Program-made: the position numbers and the translations under genes
NCBI RefSeq assembly: GCF_019334805.1
Contig: NZ_CP079822.1
Span: 1,550,001-1,614,000 of the forward strand
Direction: 5' to 3'
DNA length: 64,000 nucleotides
Origin: Rothia mucilaginosa
GTDB lineage: Bacteria > Actinomycetota > Actinomycetes > Actinomycetales > Micrococcaceae
Shown: positions 51,737-60,497 of the stretch, piece by piece
Layout of the letters: each line of letters starts with the position of its first letter
Position numbering within the stretch: position 1 is the first letter of the stretch
The notes under the pieces: generated by a model
Seen by the model: only the letters and a program-made list of their open reading frames with translations
Told to the model about the DNA's origin: nothing
The model's database searches: none

Positions 51737-52738
51737 TTAGGAGGCGCGGCGCACCACCGGCAGCTGGGACAGCAGCTCGTAGGAGCGCAGGCGGTCCTCG
51801 TGCTCCCACGCCTCGGTCATGACGATGAGCTCGTCAGCGCCCGTGCGTGCCACCAGGTCCTCAATACGAGCCTGCGCGGTGGCGGGAGAGCCTACGATTG
51901 CTTCGGCGGTCATGCGTTCAACGTGCATCTTCTCCGCGTCGGTCCAGACGGCGTCCATATCTTCCACGGGAGGTGCGAAAGACAGATTGCCGCGCACCAC
52001 ACCCAGGAAATGCTGCTGCTGGGTCGTGTACAGGTAGCGTGCTCGCTCGTCGGTATCGGCGAGCATCGCGGTTGCACCCACCATGACGTAGGGCTGTTCC
52101 AGGTGCTCCGAGGGCTTGAAGTTCGCGCGGTAGGTGTCCACCGCCTCCTGCAGCATTGCGGGCGCAAAATGCGAAGCGAACGCGTAGGGCAGACCCAGCT
52201 GTGCGGCAAGCTGCGCACCGAACAGGGAAGAACCCAGAATGTACAGGGGCACCTTCGAGCCCTGACCGGGAATGGCGTGCACGCGGTGCATGGGGGAGGG
52301 CTCGCCCAGGAACCGCTGCAGCTGCTGCACCTCGGCGGGGAAGCTCATGGCGGCAGAATCGTCGCGGCGTAGAGCGGCGGCGGTCATCGGGTCAGTGCCG
52401 GGCGCACGGCCCACACCCAGGTCAATACGACCGGGATGGAACGCGTTGAGGGTACCGAACTGCTCCGCTACCACGTAAGGTGCGTGGTTGGGGAGCATAA
52501 TGCCTCCCGAACCCACGCGAATACGCTCGGTTGCGGCGGCAATCTCCGCCATGACCACGACGGTCGCCGAGGACAGCAGGGAACCGGCATTGTGGTGCTC
52601 AGCGACCCAGAAACGCTCGTAGCCGTAGGACTCAGCCGCGCGGGCGGCATCGATGGTGTTGAGCATGGTCTGGTGCTGACGCTGATCGGGGCGGTGCGGC
52701 ATCAGGTCAAGCACCGAAATTTTTACGTTGGAAGACAC
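51737..52738 (-). CDS. LLM-class flavin-dependent oxidoreductase
   Basis: 333 residues of the bacterial luciferase-like family, MsnO8 subgroup: SVLDLMPHRPDQ at the start, ERFWVAEHHNAGSLLSSATVVVMAEIAAAT, VGSGGIMLPNHAPYVVAEQFGTL and IDLGVGRAPGTDPMTAAALRR. AAGAAGGAAAAGTT precedes the GTG. Uses reduced flavin; the substrate is unknown. Single gene, divergent from hadA. Confidence 0.92.
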   Translation of the reverse strand: MSSNVKISVLDLMPHRPDQRQHQTMLNTIDAARAAESYGYERFWVAEHHNAGSLLSSATVVVMAEIAAATERIRVGSGGIMLPNHAPYVVAEQFGTLNAFHPGRIDLGVGRAPGTDPMTAAALRRDDSAAMSFPAEVQQLQRFLGEPSPMHRVHAIPGQGSKVPLYILGSSLFGAQLAAQLGLPYAFASHFAPAMLQEAVDTYRANFKPSEHLEQPYVMVGATAMLADTDERARYLYTTQQQHFLGVVRGNLSFAPPVEDMDAVWTDAEKMHVERMTAEAIVGSPATAQARIEDLVARTGADELIVMTEAWEHEDRLRSYELLSQLPVVRRAS

Positions 52739-52939
52739 AACTTTTCCTTCTTGATTGATTGCGGGTACCCATTCAGTCTACGCCTGCTTGGGCTGTACGG
52801 GTAGGGGCGCGCCGGGCGCCTTCGCTAGAAGGTAAACAATGCTAAGAAATACTGCGTGCATCCATGCTGGCTGTTTGCTGATGCGTCCACTCTGCGCGTT
52901 CGAGCTGAACACTGTGCATAAGAACGGTAGACTGAAACC

Positions 52940-53392
52940 ATGAGCATTAACCCTGAGATTGTGGGCAGGGTCTACCCGTCCGAGAACACCTACGTTGTCG
53001 GCCGTGAAAAGATCCGCGAATTTGCCCGAGCAGTTCACGCAGAAAACCCCCTCCACCACGACGTTGAGGCAGCCCGCGCGGCAGGGTACGCAGATGTGAT
53101 TGCCCCGCCGACCTTCGCCATTATCCTGGCGCAGGCAGCTGACGCGGCACTCATCAACGACGATTCCGCCGGTATTGATTTCTCCCGCGTGGTGCACGCC
53201 GACCAGCGCTTCACCCACCACCGCCCCATTGTTGCCGGTGATGAGCTGCGCACCGAAGTCCACGTGGACTCCGTGCGCGTCATGGGCGCCGGCGCAATGC
53301 TGACCACCCGCGAAGAAATCGTTGACGCGCAGGGCGAGCCGGTCACCACCTGCATCTCTTCCCTGCTGGTTCGTGCTGAGGAGGAAAACTAA
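52940..53392 (+). CDS. FAS1-like/MaoC dehydratase (HadA-type)
   Basis: 150 residues with a hotdog fold: VGRVYPSENTYVVGREKIREFARAV at the start, APPTFAIIL, and HADQRFTHHRPIVAGDEL. This is the non-catalytic partner type (UPF0336) of the 3-hydroxyacyl dehydratase heterodimer. Its stop overlaps the next start by one base (TAATG), so the two subunits are translationally coupled. The order HadA-HadB-MurB is common in Actinobacteria. Confidence 0.88.
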   Translation: MSINPEIVGRVYPSENTYVVGREKIREFARAVHAENPLHHDVEAARAAGYADVIAPPTFAIILAQAADAALINDDSAGIDFSRVVHADQRFTHHRPIVAGDELRTEVHVDSVRVMGAGAMLTTREEIVDAQGEPVTTCISSLLVRAEEEN

Positions 53393-53853
53393 TGGTGCGT
53401 TTTGAAGATCTTGAAAAGGGCCAGGACATCGGTTCGCGTACCGTGGAGCTCTCCCGCGCTTCGCTGGTGCGTTACGCTGGCGCATCCGGTGACTTCAACC
53501 CGATTCACTGGAACGAGCGTTTTGCCCAGTCTGTGGGCCTGTCCGGCGTGATTGCTCACGGCATGCTGACCATGGGCACCGCCGTGCAGCTCGTGAGTGA
53601 CTGGGTGGGCGACCCCGGCGCGATCGTGGACTACCAGACTCGATTCACCAAGCCCGTTCCCGTGGCGGATGCACCCGGCGGCGAAAACCCCGACACCCCC
53701 ACGAACGCCCTGACCATCAGCGGTAAGGTGGGTGCCCTGAACGAGGAAGAGCGCACCGCCCGCATTGACCTGACCGTCACCGCTCGTGATGAGGAAGGCA
53801 AGGAGCAGAAGGTCCTGATGAAGAGCCAGGCTGTGGTTCGTCTCTCGGCATAG
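53392..53853 (+). CDS. MaoC-type dehydratase (HadB-type)
   Basis: 153 residues; hotdog fold with the hydratase-2 motif YAGASGDFNPIHWNERFAQSVGLSGVIAHGMLTMG carrying the catalytic Asp and His. Forms a dehydratase with the HadA-type protein, acting on (3R)-hydroxyacyl thioesters in fatty acid metabolism. One-base overlap with the upstream gene. Confidence 0.9.
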   Translation: MVRFEDLEKGQDIGSRTVELSRASLVRYAGASGDFNPIHWNERFAQSVGLSGVIAHGMLTMGTAVQLVSDWVGDPGAIVDYQTRFTKPVPVADAPGGENPDTPTNALTISGKVGALNEEERTARIDLTVTARDEEGKEQKVLMKSQAVVRLSA

Positions 53854-53897
53854 ATTTTTCTGTGCGGGTAGATAACCGCGTGAAAGTAGCTATGTGA

Positions 53898-53939
53898 AAG
53901 CCCTGGTGCTACCGCGATGCGGTGGTGCCGGGGCTTTTG
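53898..53939 (+). terminator. Terminator of the hadAB genes
   Basis: AAGCCCtGGTGCTACCGC / GCGGTGGTGCCgGGGCTT stem with short loop, then TTTT. Confidence 0.9.
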
Positions 53940-54067
53940 CATGCTCGGCTGTGTGTTCGGCTGCGCGCTCGCCGGCGGGTGGTGGCGCTTCTTTTGTGTG
54001 GGAGGCGCGCCGGAAAATGAAGGCAAAATCACCATAAGGTTTTTGTGACTTTAACGCGTGGCGGGTG

Positions 54068-54100
54068 TTGACCCCGCACAACGACCGGTATTCTTAACCT
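54068..54100 (+). promoter_or_regulatory. Leaderless promoter of murB
   Basis: -35 TTGACC (54068-54073), 15-base spacer, -10 TATTCT (54089-54094), then six bases to the ATG; no Shine-Dalgarno site. GTGACTTTAA at 54044-54053, just upstream, echoes the repeat block at 1-66. Confidence 0.5.
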
Positions 54101-55207
54101 ATGACTGAAAAGCTGTTGAGCGAACTGACCACCGCCCAGGTAGGCGGCCCCGCTAAGACCTACGTCCGCGCCACCTCCGAAGCAGAAATTATCGAAGCAG
54201 TCTCCGCTGCAGACGCCGCAGGCGAACCCGTCCTCATCGTGGGTGGCGGCTCCAACCTGCTGGTTTCCGACGAAGGCTTCAACGGAACCGTCGTACACAT
54301 CGCCTCCGAAGGCGTAGAGGTCCTGCCCATCCCCGCATGCGGCGGCGCGAACGTGCGCGTGCAGGCGGGCACCATCTGGGACGACTTCGTGAAGCTCAGC
54401 ATCGAGAACGAATGGGTTGGCCCCGCGGCTCTCTCCGGCATTCCCGGCACCGTGGGTGCAACCCCCGTGCAGAACGTCGGCGCATACGGCGTTGAGGTGG
54501 GCGAGTTCATCGCCTCCGTACGCACCTGGGACCGCGAAAAGAACACTCGGAAGACCTTCGCGAGCGCAGACCTGCGCTTCGGCTACCGCGACTCGGTGCT
54601 CAAGCGCGCAACCGTCAACGGCTCGCCCCGCTACGTGGTGCTGACCGTTGATTTCCAGTTCACCCTCGGTAGCCTGTCTTCCCCGATTCGTTACGCTGAG
54701 CTGGCGAGGAGCCTGGGCGTTGAGCCCGGTCAGCGCGCCGAATCCGCACTGGTACGCGAAAAGGTGCTTCAGCTGCGTGGCTCCAAGGGCATGGTGCTCA
54801 ACCCCGAGGATCGTGACACTTTCTCCACCGGTTCCTTCTTCACCAACCCGATCGTTCCGCGCTCGACCCTGGATTCCCTGCCGGAGGGCGCCCCGAACTT
54901 CCCGGTGGTCGTGAAGACTTCCCCGTTCACCGCGGGTGTCGAGGACCCCGATCACGTGAAGCTTTCGGCTGCTTGGCTGATTCAGCACGCCGGTTTCGAG
55001 AAGGGCTTTGGCCTGGAGGGTGAGTCTCGCGAGATTGCTCAGGGCCGTGCGAGCCTGTCGACCAAGCACACCCTGGCGATTACGAACCGCGGCGGCGCAT
55101 CCGCTGAGGATATCTTCGCTATCGCCCGCGCTGTGCGTGACGGCGTGCGTGAACGTTTCGGCGTGACCCTGGTGCCTGAGCCTGTCGTGGTCAACGGCGA
55201 AATCTAA
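54101..55207 (+). CDS. murB: UDP-N-acetylenolpyruvoylglucosamine reductase
   Basis: 368 residues; FAD enzyme that reduces UDP-GlcNAc-enolpyruvate to UDP-MurNAc in peptidoglycan synthesis. Motifs: TTAQVGGPAKTYVRA, the FAD segment LIVGGGSNLLVSDEGF, GIPGTVGATPVQNVGAYGVEV, the LRFGYRDSVLK block with active-site Tyr and Arg, the TGSFFTNPIV loop carrying the proton-donor Ser, and the C-terminal SAAWLIQHAGFEKGF. Type I MurB. Confidence 0.96.
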   Translation: MTEKLLSELTTAQVGGPAKTYVRATSEAEIIEAVSAADAAGEPVLIVGGGSNLLVSDEGFNGTVVHIASEGVEVLPIPACGGANVRVQAGTIWDDFVKLSIENEWVGPAALSGIPGTVGATPVQNVGAYGVEVGEFIASVRTWDREKNTRKTFASADLRFGYRDSVLKRATVNGSPRYVVLTVDFQFTLGSLSSPIRYAELARSLGVEPGQRAESALVREKVLQLRGSKGMVLNPEDRDTFSTGSFFTNPIVPRSTLDSLPEGAPNFPVVVKTSPFTAGVEDPDHVKLSAAWLIQHAGFEKGFGLEGESREIAQGRASLSTKHTLAITNRGGASAEDIFAIARAVRDGVRERFGVTLVPEPVVVNGEI

Positions 55208-55245
55208 ACGCTCAAGTTCTCGCCTCTCATCGCGCGAGGACACAT

Positions 55246-55273
55246 AGAATAAACGCTTCAGAATAAACGCTTC
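55246..55273. repeat. 14-bp tandem duplication
   Basis: AGAATAAACGCTTC is directly repeated (55246-55259, 55260-55273); the second copy runs into the terminator stem. Confidence 0.85.
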
Positions 55274-55309
55274 GGGCGGTCTCTTCATCGGGAGACCGCC
55301 CGAAGCGTT
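55266..55309. terminator. Bidirectional terminator after murB
   Basis: Perfect 18-bp stem starting AACGCTTCGGGCGG and ending CCGCCCGAAGCGTT. Confidence 0.9.
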
Positions 55310-55337
55310 GCATTGACCGTTGTATTGACCCGCTGAG

Positions 55338-56297
55338 CTAGTGGCGAGGCGAGGAGAGGCGCACCTGCCCCGGCAGGTACGGCCTGCGCTTGGGCGCTGT
55401 GCGCGTTGCTGCCAGGGGAGCGGCGGGTAGGTGCTCCATCAACACCTGAACCGCTAGGGGAAGCTTCTGCGGCGGGCTGGGGGCGTGGAAAATCGGCTTA
55501 TGGCGCGTGGGTCGGTACGGGTAGTATTCCGCGTCCTCGCTGTGGGACCAGACGAGATTTCCAAACTCGCCGGGAACGGGGGAGAGCACGTTGGCGTAGT
55601 AGGCGCGCGTCTGCAGGTCGGCACGCTCGGAGGTGCCGGTAGATACGCCGCTGGGTACGCGGTCTTGCTCGATGATGAGGGCGCGGACCATGCCGCCTAC
55701 GGTGCTGATCGCGTTTACGTGTAGGGCGAGCAAATCCCCGTCCTTGTGGTCGACCTGTACCTGCCCGTCCGCGAGGATTCGGGTGCCCATCGTGATGCTG
55801 CTGGCGACTCCTTCGCAGAGGGCGCGGATGAGCGCCATGCGTGCCGGGTAGGGGTCTGCGATATCCCAGCCGATGAGGGCGGGCGCGGCGGAAATGCCGG
55901 CGTATTCCTCGCAGGATTCGTAGGAGGCGACGTCCACGTAGCCGCGGGCGATGGGCTCACGGTCGTAGGGGCGTCCGTCGCGCTGCTCCCAGAAGCTGAG
56001 AGCAGTTGCGGTGAAGACAGCCTGGCCGTCGCGTACGGCGACGGTGAACATAAAGTCCTGCGGGTAGCCGTTCTTAGTGCGCGGGCGCAGGGTGATTGCG
56101 CGGGTATATTCGTTGAATTCCTCGGGCCAGTCCAGGTAGTAGCTCATTTTTGCCCCGTCGCCACGGTGCACGGTGAGTTCGCCGGGTAGCAGCATGGCTT
56201 CGGGCACGCCGCCAGCGCGTTCTGCGGCGTAGTGTTCGCTCACGGGCCAGGGGCTGAACTCTGTGCTGTAGAGGTTGGAGAGGAAGGAATCGAGCAT
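55338..56297 (-). CDS. Hypothetical soluble protein
   Basis: 319 residues, no signal peptide or membrane span. The N-terminal two thirds are well folded by composition (many Tyr, Trp; blocks such as YYLDWPEEFNEYTRAITLRPRTKNGYP and AVFTATALSFWEQRDGRPYDREP), and the last 60 residues are Pro/Arg-rich. AGAGGATACGTTCT precedes the ATG, and third-position GC is as in neighbours, so it is real. No family recognised. Single gene. Confidence 0.75.
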   Translation of the reverse strand: MLDSFLSNLYSTEFSPWPVSEHYAAERAGGVPEAMLLPGELTVHRGDGAKMSYYLDWPEEFNEYTRAITLRPRTKNGYPQDFMFTVAVRDGQAVFTATALSFWEQRDGRPYDREPIARGYVDVASYESCEEYAGISAAPALIGWDIADPYPARMALIRALCEGVASSITMGTRILADGQVQVDHKDGDLLALHVNAISTVGGMVRALIIEQDRVPSGVSTGTSERADLQTRAYYANVLSPVPGEFGNLVWSHSEDAEYYPYRPTRHKPIFHAPSPPQKLPLAVQVLMEHLPAAPLAATRTAPKRRPYLPGQVRLSSPRH

Positions 56298-56355
56298 AGA
56301 ACGTATCCTCTCATAGTTTGAGGTTGTGGTGCATGGTTAGAGGGCTTAAATGACA

Positions 56356-56410
56356 AATGAGCTGTCCCTTCTGACTGCTCGGAAAGAGTGTTCAGAAGGG
56401 ACAGCTCATT
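56356..56410. terminator. Long hairpin terminator of the MFS gene
   Basis: Perfect 19-bp stem starting AATGAGCTGTCCC and ending GGGACAGCTCATT, loop of 17 bases. Confidence 0.85.
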
Positions 56411-56431
56411 GTGTAGGGGGCGGGCGGCTCG

Positions 56432-57859
56432 TTAGAGGGATTCGCCGCGGCGTTCAGGCAACAGGAACACGGTGGTTGCCGCTACCAGGAACGCGGTGGA
56501 GAAGAGCGTAAAGAGCAACGGGGTTCCACCGAATGCGACCAGCGGCGGCACAATGAGCGGTGCCGCGATGGAGGCGATACGACCGATACCGGCGGCGGCA
56601 CCGGTGCCGGTTCCGCGCAGGTGGGTCGGGAAGATCTCCGGGCTCAGGGCGTAGAGAGCACCCCACGCGCCGAGGTTGAAGAAGGAGAGCATGCAGCCGG
56701 CGAGGATAATGAATACCTCGGCGTGCGCCATACCGTAGCCGGCAGCCGCCAGCGCGGAGCCGAGCAGGAAGGTCGCCAGGGTTGCGCGTCGGCCCCACTT
56801 TTCGATGAGGTAGGCAGCGACCGCGTAGCCGGGCAGCTGAGCGAGGGTCATGATGAGCGTGAACGCGAAGGACTTCACGAGGCTGAAGCCCTGGGCATTC
56901 AGTAGCGCCGGAATCCAGATGAACGCGCCGTAGTAGGAGAGGTTGATGCAGAACCAGATGACGCACAGGGCGATGGTCTTGCGGCGCTGACCGGCAGCCC
57001 AGATCGAGTGGATCTTCGCGGATTCTGCGTTGTCGGTGCTTTCTGCCGCGCCGTGTGCGGAAGCGTCTTCGGTCTGCTTCTTGTTGGTTCGGGAGAAGAG
57101 CGCGGGGGATGCCTCGAAACGTTCAACAATCTGGCGAGCCTGATCGTGCTTGCCGACCGACTCCAGGAAGCGCACCGACTCCGGGGTTCCCATACGGATC
57201 ACGAGCGAGTAGATGGCGGGAATCAGACCGATGGCAAGCGCCCAGCGCCAGCCGTTCGCCTGCGGAACGATGAAGGTACCGATGAGAGCGGCGAGGATCC
57301 AGCCCAGAGCCCAGAAAGCCTCCAGCGCGACCACGACGCGGCCGCGGATAGCGCGCGGCGAGAACTCAGAAATCAGGGTGGATGCCACGGGAAGTTCCGC
57401 GCCCAGACCCAGACCGACCAGGAAACGGAAGACGAGCAGCACGCCCAGAGAGGTTGCCAGGGCGGAGGCGCCGGTCGCCAGACCGTACACCAGCAGGGTG
57501 AGGGCGAAGATGTAGCGGCGGCCGAGCTTATCGGCGAGTAGACCGCCGAAGGTTGCACCGAGCGCCATGCCTACGAATCCGATGGATCCGAGCCAGGAGG
57601 CTTCGGTGGGGCTGAGCTGCCATTCCTTGATGAGTGCCGCCATGACGAAGGAGATGAGGCCGACGTCCATGGCGTCCAGCGCCCAGCCGAGACCCGAGAT
57701 GCCCAGGAGCTTGCCGTGGGCGCGGGTGAAGGGCAGGTTTTCGAGGCGCTCGTTGAGAGTCGGAGCGGCGTTGCGTTCAGTAGCGGGCGCAGAGGTGCCA
57801 GCGGGTGCAGCAGCGTTGGTGCGGGGTGAGCCCGTTGATACGGGACGTGAGGAGGACAC
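56432..57859 (-). CDS. MFS transporter (metabolite:H+ symporter type)
   Basis: 475 residues with 12 membrane segments. The MFS signature after TM2 is GGLLADKLGRRYIF and the TM4-5 block is VGLGLGAELPVASTLISEFSPRAIRGRVVVALEAFWALGW, typical of sugar- or aromatic-acid-type symporters. A long cytoplasmic loop (about 225-275) separates the halves. AGGAAG lies upstream of the GTG start. Substrate unknown. Confidence 0.92.
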   Translation of the reverse strand: MSSSRPVSTGSPRTNAAAPAGTSAPATERNAAPTLNERLENLPFTRAHGKLLGISGLGWALDAMDVGLISFVMAALIKEWQLSPTEASWLGSIGFVGMALGATFGGLLADKLGRRYIFALTLLVYGLATGASALATSLGVLLVFRFLVGLGLGAELPVASTLISEFSPRAIRGRVVVALEAFWALGWILAALIGTFIVPQANGWRWALAIGLIPAIYSLVIRMGTPESVRFLESVGKHDQARQIVERFEASPALFSRTNKKQTEDASAHGAAESTDNAESAKIHSIWAAGQRRKTIALCVIWFCINLSYYGAFIWIPALLNAQGFSLVKSFAFTLIMTLAQLPGYAVAAYLIEKWGRRATLATFLLGSALAAAGYGMAHAEVFIILAGCMLSFFNLGAWGALYALSPEIFPTHLRGTGTGAAAGIGRIASIAAPLIVPPLVAFGGTPLLFTLFSTAFLVAATTVFLLPERRGESL

Positions 57860-58089
57860 GATAGTGGGTCGCTTCCTTAGTGTTTAGGCATGATGCCGGG
57901 CGAATTGTTCCCTTACAGTGTATAAAGGTACTTTCGACTTGAACACTATTGAAACGAAAAAATTTTGAAGATGACGGAAAAATCTCAACATGAAGAAATC
58001 TTTCACAGCCGCCATTCAGCAGTGAATGCTATTCTCTAACCACCGCCGCCCGGTGAAACTCACCTACGGCACGTTTGGAAGGACCACCC

Positions 58090-58464
58090 CTGAAAACCCT
58101 TGAAGATGAAGTCAAAGAAAGCGAGACCAGCCGCTTTCACCGCTGGCTCGAAGCCCGCAAGGAGCGCATGCACGCGCATCCGGTCATGCGTCATCTCTAC
58201 AAGCCCCTCGTCATCGGCGTGGGCGCCTTCTGCTTTATCGCCGGGCTGATTATGCTCGTCACCCCCGGCCCCGGCTGGCTGTTCATCTTTATCGGCCTGG
58301 GCATTTGGGGTACCGAATTCACCTGGGCACGCCGCGCCAATATTTTCATGAAGCACGTGGTGCTCACCGCCTGGTACCGCTACCGCGCCTGGCGACAGCA
58401 GCGTAAGGAACGCAAAGCCGCACGCAAGGCAGAACGTAAGGCAGCCGCCGCAAACCGGCGCTAA
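58090..58464 (+). CDS. PGPGW-motif (TIGR02611-type) transmembrane protein
   Basis: About 124 residues with two membrane segments and the TPGPGWLFIFIGLGIWGTEFTWAR signature. The C-terminus is very basic (RQQRKERKAARKAERKA). The start is unusual: GGAAGGA (58077-58083) is followed seven bases later by CTG (58090) and there is no in-frame ATG or GTG nearby; a TTG at 58075 would place the binding site inside the gene. Function unknown. Confidence 0.8.
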   Translation: MKTLEDEVKESETSRFHRWLEARKERMHAHPVMRHLYKPLVIGVGAFCFIAGLIMLVTPGPGWLFIFIGLGIWGTEFTWARRANIFMKHVVLTAWYRYRAWRQQRKERKAARKAERKAAAANRR

Positions 58465-58524
58465 CCCAGACCGCGCTCATCCAGCTCGCGCTCACCCGGT
58501 CTGCGCAAGCTATACGCAGACACA

Positions 58525-58569
58525 AAAAGCCCTCGCTCCCGTCCAATAAGAATGGTAGCGAGGGCTTTT
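58525..58569. terminator. Bidirectional terminator
   Basis: Perfect 13-bp stem AAAAGCCCTCGCT / AGCGAGGGCTTTT between convergent genes. Confidence 0.92.
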
Positions 58570-58589
58570 GTTATAGCTTGTCGTGAGCT

Positions 58590-59729
58590 TTAGAGCTTGC
58601 CAATAGCAATCTGCAGCATGCGGCGAATCGGCTCAGCAGCACCCCAGAGCAGCTGGTCACCCACGGTGAACGCGCTAATGTACTCGGGGCCCATCGCGAG
58701 CTTACGCACGCGACCAACCGGAATCTCCAGAGAACCGGAAGCAGCCACGGGGGTCAGTTGCTCCATGGAAGCCTCACGCTCGTTCGGCACGAAGCGAACC
58801 CAGGGGTTGTCCTCAGCGATGATGCGCTCAATCTCCTCGAGCGGCAGGTCCTTCTTGAGCTTGATGGTCAGCGCCTGAGAGTGCGAGCGCATCGCAGCGA
58901 TACGGACGCACAGACCGTCCATAGTGATCTTGTTATCGTCGGAACGGCCCAGAATCTTGTTGGTCTCAACCTCAGCCTTCCACTCTTCACGAGACTGGCC
59001 GTTACCCAGATCCGAGTCGATCCAAGGAATCAGGGAGCCTGCGAGCGGCACACCGAACTGGGAGGAATCCAGCTCACCGGAGCGCTGCTTAGCAAGAATC
59101 TTGCGGTCGATGTCCAGAATTGCGGATGCGGGGTCGTTCAGCTCCTCAGAGACCTCGTTGCCCAGGTCGCGGAACTGTGCGAGCACCTCGCGCATGTGGC
59201 GGGCGCCGCCGCCGGATGCTGCCTGGTAGGTCATGGAGGTTGCCCACTCGACCAGGTCGTTCTTGAAGAGGCCGCCCAGACCCATCAGCAGGCAGGAGAC
59301 GGTGCAGTTACCGCCGACGAAGTCCTTCACGCCGGATGCCAGGCCGCGGTCGATGACGTCGCGGTTGATGGGGTCCAGCACGATGATGGAGTCATCGTTC
59401 ATGCGAAGGGTGGAAGCGGCATCAATCCACAGGCCGTCCCAGCCAGCTGCACGCAGCTTCGGGTGCACAGCCTCGGTGTAGCCACCGCCCTGAGCGGTCA
59501 CAATAATCGAGTGCTTGCGCAGCTCGTCAATGTCGTATGCGTCCTTCAGCTCGGACGGCTCAATCACGCCGTCGAAGGTGGGCGCTGCGCCACCAACATT
59601 AGAGGTGGTGAAGAAGACGGGGGTAATGCCCTCGAAGTCGCCTTCCTCAACCATGCGCTTCATGAGGACGGAGCCCACCATGCCGCGCCAGCCAACAAAA
59701 CCTACAGAGTCACCGGGATTAAAGTTCAT
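58590..59729 (-). CDS. asd: Aspartate-semialdehyde dehydrogenase
   Basis: 379 residues from ATG 59729. Reduces beta-aspartyl phosphate for lysine/diaminopimelate, threonine and methionine synthesis. NADP motif [18 protein letters not shown], the [10 protein letters not shown] block, the active-site Cys142 in [17 protein letters not shown] and the [12 protein letters not shown] segment. These are of the longer E. coli-like subtype rather than the ~340-residue form. TACACT ends seven bases upstream of the ATG with no Shine-Dalgarno site, suggesting a leaderless mRNA. Confidence 0.95.
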   Translation of the reverse strand: MNFNPGDSVGFVGWRGMVGSVLMKRMVEEGDFEGITPVFFTTSNVGGAAPTFDGVIEPSELKDAYDIDELRKHSIIVTAQGGGYTEAVHPKLRAAGWDGLWIDAASTLRMNDDSIIVLDPINRDVIDRGLASGVKDFVGGNCTVSCLLMGLGGLFKNDLVEWATSMTYQAASGGGARHMREVLAQFRDLGNEVSEELNDPASAILDIDRKILAKQRSGELDSSQFGVPLAGSLIPWIDSDLGNGQSREEWKAEVETNKILGRSDDNKITMDGLCVRIAAMRSHSQALTIKLKKDLPLEEIERIIAEDNPWVRFVPNEREASMEQLTPVAASGSLEIPVGRVRKLAMGPEYISAFTVGDQLLWGAAEPIRRMLQIAIGKL

Positions 59730-59742
59730 GGTTCCCAGTGTA
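59730..59742 (-). promoter_or_regulatory. Leaderless promoter of asd
   Basis: TACACT on the minus strand (59737-59742) followed by seven bases and ATG. Confidence 0.5.
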
Positions 59743-59824
59743 CTCTCAGGCTGGCGGGTGTGGACTAACACCGTACAAAAAATTTGATATTCGGAACGGC
59801 CCGGTACCGGCACGTGCGCGAGAG

Positions 59825-60478
59825 CTACAGACGCTCGAGCCGCTGGAACGAGAAGTACATGGGGTTCTTCATGCCCGACTCATCGAGCAGGTAGCCCTTC
59901 TCGCTCTTCTCCCAGGCACTCTCGGAGATGACCCGCCAGCACCCGTTCGGGGATTGACCCTCGCAGTTACCCGCAGAATCTGCAAGCTGCAGTTCGGGCG
60001 CTCGCGTATCGCCGGTGATCTCGTTACCTTCCTGGCAGTAGAAGAGAGTACGCTCCACCGTCTCTACCCGATCAAAGGCGGGCAGGTCGGTGCGGGAGAG
60101 CGCCTCCGCGTACACGGAGCCGCCGCCAAGAATCCAAGCATCAACTTCGGCGGTATCTGCGGGGATATCTTCGACCGCTGCACCCGCGGCGTCACGCGCC
60201 GCGTACAGCGCCGCATCCAGCGAAGGAACCCACAGTGCACCATCGCGTTCTTCTGCCTCGGTGACCGAACGGCTAATCACAATATTCGTACGGCCCGGTA
60301 GCGGGCGAAAACGCGGCGGGAACGACTCCCAGGTGCGGCGACCCATAATCACCGGAGCACCCAGCGTCACCTTCTTGAAGTGCGCCAAATCCTCCGGAGC
60401 GTACCAGGGCATATCCCCGTCACGACCAATGATGCCGGCATCAGTTTGAGCCCAAATAGCGCCCAGACGAAACATCAT
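59825..60478 (-). CDS. folA: Dihydrofolate reductase
   Basis: 217 residues. [50 protein letters not shown] contains the folate-binding Asp and the NADPH segment; [12 protein letters not shown] is the GG cis-peptide motif. About 50 residues longer than E. coli FolA, through an insert before the C-terminal strand. AAGGAGG immediately precedes two adjacent ATG codons (60478, 60475); the second has better spacing. It lies 19 bases downstream of thyA, so the two form a dTMP/folate operon. Confidence 0.95.
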   Translation of the reverse strand: MMFRLGAIWAQTDAGIIGRDGDMPWYAPEDLAHFKKVTLGAPVIMGRRTWESFPPRFRPLPGRTNIVISRSVTEAEERDGALWVPSLDAALYAARDAAGAAVEDIPADTAEVDAWILGGGSVYAEALSRTDLPAFDRVETVERTLFYCQEGNEITGDTRAPELQLADSAGNCEGQSPNGCWRVISESAWEKSEKGYLLDESGMKNPMYFSFQRLERL

Positions 60479-60497
60479 GCCTCCTTACAACCTGCAG

